From the NCBI GenBank assembly GCA_947462115.1, contig CANHON010000103.1:1-12721 (forward strand): a stretch of DNA of 12,721 bases, written 5' to 3'. Shown in pieces: positions 6,074 through 12,721 of this stretch. The DNA is from Deltaproteobacteria bacterium (lineage in GTDB: Bacteria > Myxococcota_A > UBA796 > UBA2385). Every line of letters begins with the position of its first letter. Position 1 is the stretch's first letter. The notes under the pieces were generated by a model. It saw only the letters and a list, made by a program, of their open reading frames with translations. It was not told the DNA's origin and searched no databases. The translations under genes were made by a program, and so were the position numbers.

Positions 6074-9000
6074 ATGCCGATCAAACCGCCGAACCTCGAT
6101 GACCGGCGCTACGCCGACATCGTCGCCGAAGCCCGCTCGCTCATCCCGCAGTACTGCCCAGAGTGGACCAACCTCTCCGACGCAGACCCGGGGATGACGC
6201 TCGTCCAGCTGTTCGCCTGGATGACCGAGCTGACGATCTACCGGCTCAACCGTGTGCCGGACAAGACCTACATCCACTTCCTTAATTTCATTGGGGAAGA
6301 GCGGAAGCGGGCCCGTCCGGCGGTGGCCCCGCTCACCTTCTCGGTGCAGCGGCCGGGCACCGCGCTGGAGCTGCCCCCCTTCGCCCGCGCCAGCACGCGG
6401 CAGACCGAGGAGGAGGCCAGCCTCGACTTCCTCACCACCGATCGGCTGACGGTGCACGACGCGCGCGTCGACCGCATCATGGCGGTGCGGGGCGGGAAGC
6501 GGCCAGCCGTGCGGGAGATCCCGTTCACCCAGTTCGACGAGCACCCCTCGGCCCTGGTGTTCGGCGGCGGGCGCGGCGCCCAGTTCTTCGACCTCGACCC
6601 GGTGGAGTACGGCCCCGACGCCTTCACCCCCCATCAGTTCTTGTACGTCGCCCACGATGATCTGCGCTTGATGGACATCGACCCCGAGTCGGGTCGGCGC
6701 CTCGGCCGCCTGCGCATCCGGCGGGCGGGCTCCGAGCTGTCCATCGCGCCCTTCTTCAAGTGGGAGTACCCGACCGAGGAGGGCTGGGTGCCCGTCGAGG
6801 TCGAGCGCGAGCGCGAGACGCAGCTCGGCATGCCGGAAGACTCGCTGGTCACGGCGCTGCCGGGCATCGTGCCCATCCCCTTCCAGCTCGGCAGCGAGAA
6901 GGTCTCCTTGCCCGAGGCCATCGCCAACGCCCGCTGGTGGATCCGCGGCCGCCTCGACTACGAGGCCTGGCTCGCGAGCCGCATGGAAGAGGACCTCGAG
7001 GTCTCCTGGAAAGACGACCGCGGCGGCGAAGAGCGCAAGCTCAACAACTGGCGGGTGGTGCCCCGGGGCCGCAGCCTGGAGTTCGCGCTGGTCGATCTGC
7101 CCCCGATGAAGGGCGGCTGGACCATCCGCCTCCAGCTCACCAACCGGGACGTTCCGGCCGGTCGCTCGGGCTACCTGCCGCGCTACCGCTGGTCCTACCG
7201 GCGGGGCGAGGTCTGGGAGGAGATCCCGAAGGACCGCGTGCGCGTCGAAGGCGCGATGGTGGTGCTCACCGGGCCGCTCACCGACATGGCCTCCGACGGC
7301 TTCAACCTGCGGGCCGAGCGCTACGAGACGGTGTTCATGCGGGGCTTCTGCCCCGATCTGGAGCTGGACATCAACTGGATCCGCCCGGTGGAGGTCGACC
7401 TCTACGCCGGCGAGGCCCGGCACCAGGTGGTGCGCAACGAGATCGGCGAGGCGCCCTGGTCGCCCTTCCAGATCAACCCGAACATCCCGCCCACGATCGG
7501 CCGCCGCTTCTACATCGGCTCGGATCTCTTTGAAAACCGCCGCAAAGCGCCGGTGATGATGGAGCTTGAGGTCGGCTTTGAGATGAACGGCGAGCTCGTG
7601 GAAGAGCCCGAGAAGTTCTACAAGCTGCAGCTCACCTACCGGGCCGACGACAACTGGCGCGTGGTGTGGACCGAGGACAAGATCTTCGGCGCCTTCACCT
7701 TCTCCGATCTGGACCCGGACGGGGCCAAGCGCGCGGCCCGCCGGAAGATCCGCATCGTCGTCGATCCCAAGACCCAGCTCAAGGGCCTCGCCCGCTACGA
7801 GGTCGGCGAGACCGAGAGCACCTGGCTGCGCCTCGAGCTCATCAAGTCCAGCCTCACGGGCACCGACGAGAACAAGCAGCAGCACCCGATCGCGCTCAAG
7901 ATCTACAGCATCAAGCTCGGGGCCGACAAGACCATCGGCGGCGACTTCTACGAGCAGCCGCTGCCCTCGCCCAAGATGGCCCAGCTGGACTTCCGCGACG
8001 AGAACCAGCGCCTCACGCGGGTGATCACGCGGGAGACCGGCCGCATCGAGGAGTTCTTCCCCTTCTTCCCCTTCGTGGACATCGCCGAGGAGAACCTCAG
8101 CCTCTACGTCCACTTCGACAAGCCGCTGCCCATCGGCAACCGCCATGCCCTGCAGTTCCGCTGCCGCGGCGAGGCCTTTTTGCCCCGCGACGCCTCGGTG
8201 GAGTGGGAGCTGCTCGAGGACCGCGGCCACGGCCGCACCGGCTGGCGCCGCCTGCAGGGCTTCTTCGACGGCAGCGAGGGGCGCGAGCGCCGGGCCTACG
8301 ACTTCTCGGGCTCGGGCGCCCTGGAGTTCCCGCTGCCCGAGCTGCCCGCGGTGCCCAGCGACGGCTTCTGGCTGCGCGGCCGCTTCGTGCTGCCGGCCGG
8401 CATGGAGCTGCAGCAGGTCCCGGCTTTGCCGCCGGTCACCCACCTCATGCTCAACACCGTGGACGCCGCCAGCCTGTTCACCCTGCGGACCGAGCGCTAT
8501 TCGGGCCTCGGCGTGCCGGGCCAGTCGGTGTCTTTGCTGCGCCGGCCGGTGTTCTTGCACCCCGGCGAGGGCGAGCGGCCGATCTTTGGGCGCCCCGAGC
8601 TGTTCGACGACATCATCGTGCTGGTCGAGGCCGAGGACGGCAGCAAGGAGCGCTGGCGCCGCGTGGACGACATGCTCAGCGCCAGCAAAGACGACAAGGT
8701 CTTCGTGGTGGACCCGGTGGAGGGCAGCCTCAGCTTCGGCAACGGCATCCGCGGGCGCATGCTGCCGGCCGGCAGCAACAACGTCATCGTCGACACCTAC
8801 CGGCAGGTCCCCGGCGGCATCGGCAACGTGGCGCCGCACAAGATCGTCGTCGGCGAGGGCGTGGCCGCGCAGCTCGACGTCACCAACCTGCTGCCGGGCA
8901 CCGGCGGTCGGGACGCCGAGACCATTGAGGAGATCGTGCGGCGCGCTCCGTCGATCCTCACCAGCCGCGACCGGGCGGTCACCCGCACCGACTTTGAGAT

Positions 9001-9574
9001 CATCGCCCGCGAGGCCAGCGGAGAGGTCAGCCGCGCCGCCTGCAACGGCCGGATGGAGGCCGATGGTCGCGTCGAGATCGTCATCCTGCCCACCCGGCGC
9101 GAGGGCGAGCTCATCCCCGACCCCTTCTTGTCGGCCGGCCTGCGCGACCACGTGGCGGCCTACCTCAAGCGGCGCTGCCTCGTGAACGTCGAGCCGGTGG
9201 TGCGCCTCGCGCGCTTCTTGCCGGTGGATCTGTCGGTCGAGCTGCGCATGCGGCCCAACGCCAACGTGCTCGCGGTGCGGGAGCAGGCCGAGAAGTGGGT
9301 GCGCTCCTTCCTCGACGCCTACCAGGGCGGCCTCGACCGCGAGGGCTGGCCCTTCGGGGGCACCCTGTACGCCCAGGACTTCGCCCGGATGGTGTCGGAG
9401 CTCAACGAGGTCCGGCACGTGGTTGACGTGCAGCTCTACGACATGCGCGGGGCCGAGCCCGGCGCCACCCCCGGCTGGGAGTCGGGTGAGGGCCGCTCCG
9501 AGATCATCCTCACCGAGCACGATCTGTTCGTGGTGCGCCGCGTGCGCGTCCGGACCGAGGAGGTCGGCCAGTGA
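6074..9574 (+). CDS. Large baseplate wedge protein, gpJ/Afp11-like (TIGR02243-type)
   Basis: A 1166-residue baseplate protein. Its N-terminus (PNLDDRRYADIVAEARSLIP, then PEWTN, DPGMTLVQLFAWMTE, YRLNRVPD) is the standard opening of the eCIS/phage putative baseplate assembly family. Residues about 855-950 carry the J core: W-R-x-VDDML, KVFVVDPVEGSLSFGNGIRG, GNVAPHKI and GTGGRDAET. The C-terminal part (about 960-1160) holds the J-domain helix (SRDRAVTRTDFEIIAREASG) and beta modules. Between these are at least three related beta-sandwich-like modules (about 225-300, 368-420, 705-775). It forms the wedge ring with the gpI-like partner encoded next. The start is supported by family alignment, but no Shine-Dalgarno is visible: the 117-base gap upstream is pyrimidine-rich just before the ATG. 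The stop overlaps the next start (GTGA). Confidence 0.95.
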   Translation: MPIKPPNLDDRRYADIVAEARSLIPQYCPEWTNLSDADPGMTLVQLFAWMTELTIYRLNRVPDKTYIHFLNFIGEERKRARPAVAPLTFSVQRPGTALELPPFARASTRQTEEEASLDFLTTDRLTVHDARVDRIMAVRGGKRPAVREIPFTQFDEHPSALVFGGGRGAQFFDLDPVEYGPDAFTPHQFLYVAHDDLRLMDIDPESGRRLGRLRIRRAGSELSIAPFFKWEYPTEEGWVPVEVERERETQLGMPEDSLVTALPGIVPIPFQLGSEKVSLPEAIANARWWIRGRLDYEAWLASRMEEDLEVSWKDDRGGEERKLNNWRVVPRGRSLEFALVDLPPMKGGWTIRLQLTNRDVPAGRSGYLPRYRWSYRRGEVWEEIPKDRVRVEGAMVVLTGPLTDMASDGFNLRAERYETVFMRGFCPDLELDINWIRPVEVDLYAGEARHQVVRNEIGEAPWSPFQINPNIPPTIGRRFYIGSDLFENRRKAPVMMELEVGFEMNGELVEEPEKFYKLQLTYRADDNWRVVWTEDKIFGAFTFSDLDPDGAKRAARRKIRIVVDPKTQLKGLARYEVGETESTWLRLELIKSSLTGTDENKQQHPIALKIYSIKLGADKTIGGDFYEQPLPSPKMAQLDFRDENQRLTRVITRETGRIEEFFPFFPFVDIAEENLSLYVHFDKPLPIGNRHALQFRCRGEAFLPRDASVEWELLEDRGHGRTGWRRLQGFFDGSEGRERRAYDFSGSGALEFPLPELPAVPSDGFWLRGRFVLPAGMELQQVPALPPVTHLMLNTVDAASLFTLRTERYSGLGVPGQSVSLLRRPVFLHPGEGERPIFGRPELFDDIIVLVEAEDGSKERWRRVDDMLSASKDDKVFVVDPVEGSLSFGNGIRGRMLPAGSNNVIVDTYRQVPGGIGNVAPHKIVVGEGVAAQLDVTNLLPGTGGRDAETIEEIVRRAPSILTSRDRAVTRTDFEIIAREASGEVSRAACNGRMEADGRVEIVILPTRREGELIPDPFLSAGLRDHVAAYLKRRCLVNVEPVVRLARFLPVDLSVELRMRPNANVLAVREQAEKWVRSFLDAYQGGLDREGWPFGGTLYAQDFARMVSELNEVRHVVDVQLYDMRGAEPGATPGWESGEGRSEIILTEHDLFVVRRVRVRTEEVGQ

Positions 9575-10689
9575 GCGGGCCCGGCCGCGACTGGCTGGCG
9601 CCGCAGACCGGCGAGGTGGCGCGCCGCGGGCAGGTGCCCAGCGACTACCGCTGCCTCGAAGATGTCGTGCGCATCGGCTATCCGCTGCGCTCGGCCCGCA
9701 GCTACCTGGCCCGGCACCTGAGCAATACCATCGCCTACAAGCTGGTCGAGGCCGGCCGCGGCGAGCCGGTGGGCGTGGTGCGGGAGATCGAGGTGCTGCC
9801 CCGCGGCGGCGGCGGCGTGGTCCACGTGCGCACCGTGCGCCAGTTGCCGGACGGCAGCCCGGCGAGCTTCTACGCGCCCGAGGAGATGGTCGAGGTCAAG
9901 ACCATCGTCGAGACCACCGATGGGCAGGGCGTTCCGCCGTTGCGCACCGGCGACCGGGTGGTCCTGCTCGTGCCGGTCCGCAGCTACCTGCGGTTCTTGC
10001 CGGGCATCTACCGGGGCGCGGTGCCCACGCAGCGCCGCGACGTCACGGCGGTGGCCGAGCGCTCGGCGCGGCAGTGGGGCGAGCGCAGCACGGCGCGCAC
10101 CACGGCGGTGTCGACCCAGAACACCGACCAGTTCCGCCGCTTCATGTTCATCTTCCAGCACCTGATGACCACGGTCACCGACCAGATCGACCAGATCCCG
10201 GCGCTGACCGACCCGCTGGCCGCCGATCCCAAGTTTTTGCCCTGGATCGCCTCCTGGGTGAGCTTTGAGCTCGACGGCAGCTTGCCGCTTCACCAGCAGC
10301 GCGAGCTCGTGCGGCGCAGCATCCGGCTCTACCGGAGCCGCGGCACCCGCGACGGTCTGCGCGAGATGATCCGCGTGCTCACCGCCGCCGAGGTCGACAT
10401 CGTCGAGCGCAAGCGCCCCAAGCCCGCCGCCATGGGCATGCTCACGCTGGCCGGCGGCCGCAACGCCGAGGAGCGCTACCGCAACGGTGAGCCGCCCCCT
10501 TGCTACATCGTGCGCACCGATCGCGCGCCCACCACGTTCTTTTCGGTCACCCTCGAAGACCACGACCGCTTCAAGGCCCGCTTCGGCGAGCGCGCGGAGG
10601 GTGTGCTGCGGCGCATCTCCCAGGTCGTGAGCAACGAGAAGCCAGCCCACGTCACCTTTACCATCGAATTTGAGGAGCGGGTGAGATGA
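9571..10689 (+). CDS. Phage tail protein I-like baseplate wedge protein (Afp12-like, TIGR02242-type)
   Basis: The 372-residue product carries the tail protein I domain from about residue 138: SYLRFLPGIYR, FRRFMFIFQHLMTTVTDQID, DPLAADPKFLPWIASWVSFE, and RSIRLYRSRGTRDGLREMI. In P2 the equivalent protein and gpJ form the wedge; Afp12 plays this part in eCIS particles. Residues 1-135 are additional, beta-rich and include VVREIEVLPRGGGGVVHVRT. The GTG start shares bases with the TGA of the gpJ-like gene, and GAGGAGG (9557-9563) sits seven bases upstream, so the start is well supported and the two genes are coupled. The last residues end in a beta strand (AHVTFTIEFEE). Confidence 0.93.
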   Translation: MSGPGRDWLAPQTGEVARRGQVPSDYRCLEDVVRIGYPLRSARSYLARHLSNTIAYKLVEAGRGEPVGVVREIEVLPRGGGGVVHVRTVRQLPDGSPASFYAPEEMVEVKTIVETTDGQGVPPLRTGDRVVLLVPVRSYLRFLPGIYRGAVPTQRRDVTAVAERSARQWGERSTARTTAVSTQNTDQFRRFMFIFQHLMTTVTDQIDQIPALTDPLAADPKFLPWIASWVSFELDGSLPLHQQRELVRRSIRLYRSRGTRDGLREMIRVLTAAEVDIVERKRPKPAAMGMLTLAGGRNAEERYRNGEPPPCYIVRTDRAPTTFFSVTLEDHDRFKARFGERAEGVLRRISQVVSNEKPAHVTFTIEFEERVR

Positions 10690-11621
10690 ACCAGGATCCC
10701 GTCCTGCGCCGCCTCCGGCCTTTTGAGGGCCTCGCGCTCACCGCCCAGGACTTCCTGGACGAGCAGGGCTACCACCGGCGCAACCTCCACCGTCACGCGC
10801 ACTACCTGCACGGCCACGGCATCGTGCAGGGCCTTCAGGTCGAGCTGCAGAACAACGGCGAGAAGTACCACGCCATCATCCAGGCCGGCTACGGGCTCAC
10901 CCGCAACGGCCAGGGCGTGCACCTGCCGGACCCGGTGAAGGTGCCCCTCGAGGTGCCCCGCCGCGACGGCGAGTACCTGCTGTGGCTGTGCCACGTCGAG
11001 ATCCCCGACGAGGGCGACTCCCGGCCGGTCTTCGACACCTCGGAGCGCCGCGAAGCCCGGATGAAGGAGACCTGCGGCCCCCGGCTGCACGGGGCCGACG
11101 ACGACCAGCCCGACGCGGTGGCCCTCTGCCGGATCAACGTGCGGCTCGGCCGAATGGTGCAAGTGCAGCTGCCGGTGCCCCGCGCCGGTCGGCAGGTGCG
11201 GGCGTCCGAGTCCTACCTCAAGCCGCGGGTGGTCGAGTTCATCCGGGTCAACCGCAAGGTCGTGAGCAACCTGTTCCGCACGGCCCTGCTGCGCGAGCTC
11301 GACGTGGGCGCGCTGGCCTTCAACGCCGCGCTGGTCTCGGGCGAGTTCTTGCTCATCGAGGAGGGCACCTCCGACCGCGTGCTCTACCGCTCGGCCGGCG
11401 CCCTCATCAGCTACGCCCACGACTTCTACAGCCCCCTGCCGCGCACCATCGAGCGGGTGGAGCGCTTCAAGGAGTTCGTGCGGCGCGTCAACGCCGAGGT
11501 CCCCGCGCCCGAGCAGGGCGATGAGGTCTGGCTGCGCTGGTTCGACAAGTTTGAGCGCCTGCTCCAGCCCTTGGCGAAGATCGTCGAAGAGCTGGAGAAG
11601 ACCGTCGAGGCGCAGCGCTGA
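10686..11621 (+). CDS. eCIS-associated protein of unknown function (DF-x2-EQ-x-Y...HGxGIVxGL family)
   Basis: This 311-residue protein starts with FEGLALTAQDFLDEQGYH and YLHGHGIVQGLQVEL (about 13-55). I recall this kind of opening from proteins coded beside tail protein I genes in bacterial phage-tail-like clusters, but their role is not established. No signal peptide or membrane segment is visible. The middle (about 60-180) is beta-rich, and the last 65 residues (from about 245) are helical with Arg/Glu heptad-like spacing, ending in a KIVEELEKTVEAQR helix. The ATG overlaps the previous stop (ATGA), with GAGGAG eight bases upstream, so production in step with the wedge proteins is likely. 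A baseplate periphery, fibre-attachment or assembly role is inferred from position only. Confidence 0.8.
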   Translation: MNQDPVLRRLRPFEGLALTAQDFLDEQGYHRRNLHRHAHYLHGHGIVQGLQVELQNNGEKYHAIIQAGYGLTRNGQGVHLPDPVKVPLEVPRRDGEYLLWLCHVEIPDEGDSRPVFDTSERREARMKETCGPRLHGADDDQPDAVALCRINVRLGRMVQVQLPVPRAGRQVRASESYLKPRVVEFIRVNRKVVSNLFRTALLRELDVGALAFNAALVSGEFLLIEEGTSDRVLYRSAGALISYAHDFYSPLPRTIERVERFKEFVRRVNAEVPAPEQGDEVWLRWFDKFERLLQPLAKIVEELEKTVEAQR

Positions 11622-11623
11622 GC

Positions 11624-12574
11624 GTGGCGAACCCCGGTCCAGCGGCGCACCTCGCGTCCACGCACCAGCCGCTGCCCGGCCAGCCCGAGCAGACGGTGCA
11701 CGTGCTCGTGCAGGTCGTGGACATGAAGAGCTTCGTGCTCGACCTTCAGGTGCCCACCTACCTGCCGGCCCGCGATCTCACCCAGCGCGTGGCCCGCGAC
11801 GCCGGCCTCAACGCCTACTGGCCCGACGGCCGCCGCCGCCTGTTCTGGCTGCGCGCCCGGGGGCGGCTGCTCGGCGACAACGAGAACCTGGGCGATCTCG
11901 GCGTCGTGAACAACGAGCTGGTCTATCTTTTGCCCGAGCCGCCGGCCGGTGAGGTGCTGGAGCAGCAGCCGGACTACCCGCCCAACCGCGGCTACGCCGG
12001 CAAAGGCACGCTCACCATCGTGGCCGCCCTGTTCGGCGTGATGGCCTGGGCGGTGGGCTGGGGCCTCGCCCTGCTGGTCCAGCGCAACCTCTGGACCTTG
12101 CTGCTGCCCGGCCTGGCCCAGGGTCTGCTCACCGTCAGCCTGTCGCGCCACCTCTGGGGCGGCCGCGGGCGGCAGGTGCGGGTCATCGGCACCGCGCTCG
12201 TGCTCTACCTGTTGATCTTCGTGCTGGTGTTCTTGCCGAGCGTGCTCACCGGCGAGTCCGTCACCCGGGTCTACGCCCAGAGCGTGCCCGGCTTCGTGAC
12301 CGGCATGGTGGGCGCCCTGTTCGGCTGGCTGGCCTGGTGGGGCGCCGTCGAGCCCCTGCCGGCCGAGGCGCCCCGGGCGGCCGTGGACGTGCAGGCGGCC
12401 GAGGTGCCGATGGTGCCCTGCGGCATCTGCGGCGGCGGGGTCAGCCCCGATGTGCTGCAGAGCTGCGTGCACCGCTGCGGCCAGACCTTCCACAAGGGCT
12501 GCTACCAAGCCCGGATGAGCGTGTACCGCGGCGATCCCCGCTTCTGTGGGATCTGCAACGCGCGGGTCGGCTGA
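11624..12574 (+). CDS. Ubiquitin-like domain, four TM helices and C4HC3 (PHD/RING-type) zinc domain fusion protein
   Basis: The 316-residue product has three parts. Residues 24-104 look like a ubiquitin/YukD-type beta-grasp: a strand pair (VHVLVQVV, FVLDLQVP), a helix (ARDLTQRVARDAGL), then RRLFWLRARGRLLGDNENLG and NNELVYLLP, comparable to the ubiquitin strand-3 to strand-5 layout. There is no Gly-Gly tail, so conjugation is unlikely. Four hydrophobic helices follow (about 128-151, 155-173, 187-208, 221-242). The C-terminus holds eight candidate metal ligands: C266-x2-C269-x11-C281-x3-C285-x4-H290-x2-C293-x14-C308-x2-C311. This spacing fits PHD-type C4HC3 and bacterial RING-like treble clefs (TFHKGC around H290). 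Known neighbours of this idea are YukD/EccD proteins of type VII secretion and the prokaryotic RING families. The GTG start is two bases after the previous stop, with a weak GAGG 13 bases upstream. A membrane-anchoring or regulatory role for the injection particle is inferred. Confidence 0.8.
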   Translation: MANPGPAAHLASTHQPLPGQPEQTVHVLVQVVDMKSFVLDLQVPTYLPARDLTQRVARDAGLNAYWPDGRRRLFWLRARGRLLGDNENLGDLGVVNNELVYLLPEPPAGEVLEQQPDYPPNRGYAGKGTLTIVAALFGVMAWAVGWGLALLVQRNLWTLLLPGLAQGLLTVSLSRHLWGGRGRQVRVIGTALVLYLLIFVLVFLPSVLTGESVTRVYAQSVPGFVTGMVGALFGWLAWWGAVEPLPAEAPRAAVDVQAAEVPMVPCGICGGGVSPDVLQSCVHRCGQTFHKGCYQARMSVYRGDPRFCGICNARVG

Positions 12575-12602
12575 TCCAACTCTAAAATCCATCGAGGTGC
12601 CC

Positions 12603-12721
12603 ATGTCGCTGCGCTTGTCGCCCTTCTCGTTCCGCATGTTCGCCCTCGGGCTCCCGCTCGTCGCCCTGACGGGCTGCGAGGCGGAGGACAAAGGCGAGGC
12701 CGCGTCGGACAGCGGCGCCGA
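12603..12721 (+). CDS. Lipoprotein, N-terminal fragment (3' partial)
   Basis: Thirty-nine codons are visible before the window ends. They encode a short type II signal peptide: basic start with R4 and R11, a hydrophobic core (FALGLPLVAL) and a lipobox L-T-G-C with the modified Cys at residue 25. The mature start is acidic and Ser/Ala-rich (EAEDKGEAASDSG), a style common in deltaproteobacterial outer-membrane lipoproteins. A GAGGT site four bases before the ATG supports the start. The gap to the previous stop is 28 bases, so it may belong to the same transcript. Product function cannot be told from this fragment. Confidence 0.8.
   Translation, partial: MSLRLSPFSFRMFALGLPLVALTGCEAEDKGEAASDSGA

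Noticed and set aside
6050..9520. A 1156-codon open frame on the minus strand opposite the gpJ-like gene
   Set aside because: The + strand frame has clear family motifs throughout. The antisense product is His/Leu/Val/Ala-rich without motifs, as expected for a stop-free shadow frame in GC-rich DNA.
12583..12588. TAAAAT resembling a -10 promoter box before the lipoprotein gene
   Set aside because: No -35 element is seen at the right distance and the expected transcript start would fall on the ribosome site, so it is weak evidence despite being AT-rich for this DNA.

Overview
The window is very GC-rich (roughly 70% by eye). All convincing genes lie on the + strand, packed head-to-tail with 4-base stop/start overlaps or short gaps. 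It is the baseplate section of a phage-tail-like contractile injection system, most like the extracellular type (eCIS: Afp, PVC, MAC relatives). A Gram-negative, deltaproteobacterial or myxobacterial-type host is likely, inferred from base composition and from the lipoprotein with an acidic post-cysteine tail at the right edge. That placement is not proven.

Layout: (1) 2-3790, the 3' part of a gene for a very large Ala/Pro/Ser/Arg-rich protein that is open at the left edge, with a more ordered C-terminal quarter. (2) 3768-4430, an Afp7-like LysM baseplate/tube-initiator protein whose start is inside gene 1. (3) 4441-5475, a gpD (gp27/VgrG-hub-like) protein without the gp5/OB-fold and spike part. 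(4) A short gap with a GC-rich hairpin, then 5561-5956, a gp25/Afp9 sheath-initiator baseplate protein. (5) 6074-9574, the large Afp11/gpJ-like wedge protein. (6) 9571-10689, an Afp12/gpI-like wedge protein with an N-terminal extension. (7) 10686-11621, an eCIS-associated protein of unknown role. (8) 11624-12574, a membrane protein joining an N-terminal ubiquitin-like domain, four predicted transmembrane helices and a C-terminal C4HC3 (PHD/RING-type) zinc-binding domain. (9) 12603 to the right edge, the start of a lipoprotein.

Genes 2-6 fit the standard route of baseplate assembly: LysM protein at the tube base, gpD hub, gp25 at the sheath start, and gpJ/gpI wedges around it. Tube, sheath, AAA+ ATPase, tape measure, tail fibre, cap, PAAR and gpV/OB-fold genes are not in this window. 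Tube and sheath probably lie to the left. The least ordinary parts are the ubiquitin-like/4-TM/zinc-domain protein placed at the end of the baseplate operon, the huge low-complexity protein at the position of the small Afp6 gene, and the hub gene that lacks a spike partner beside it.
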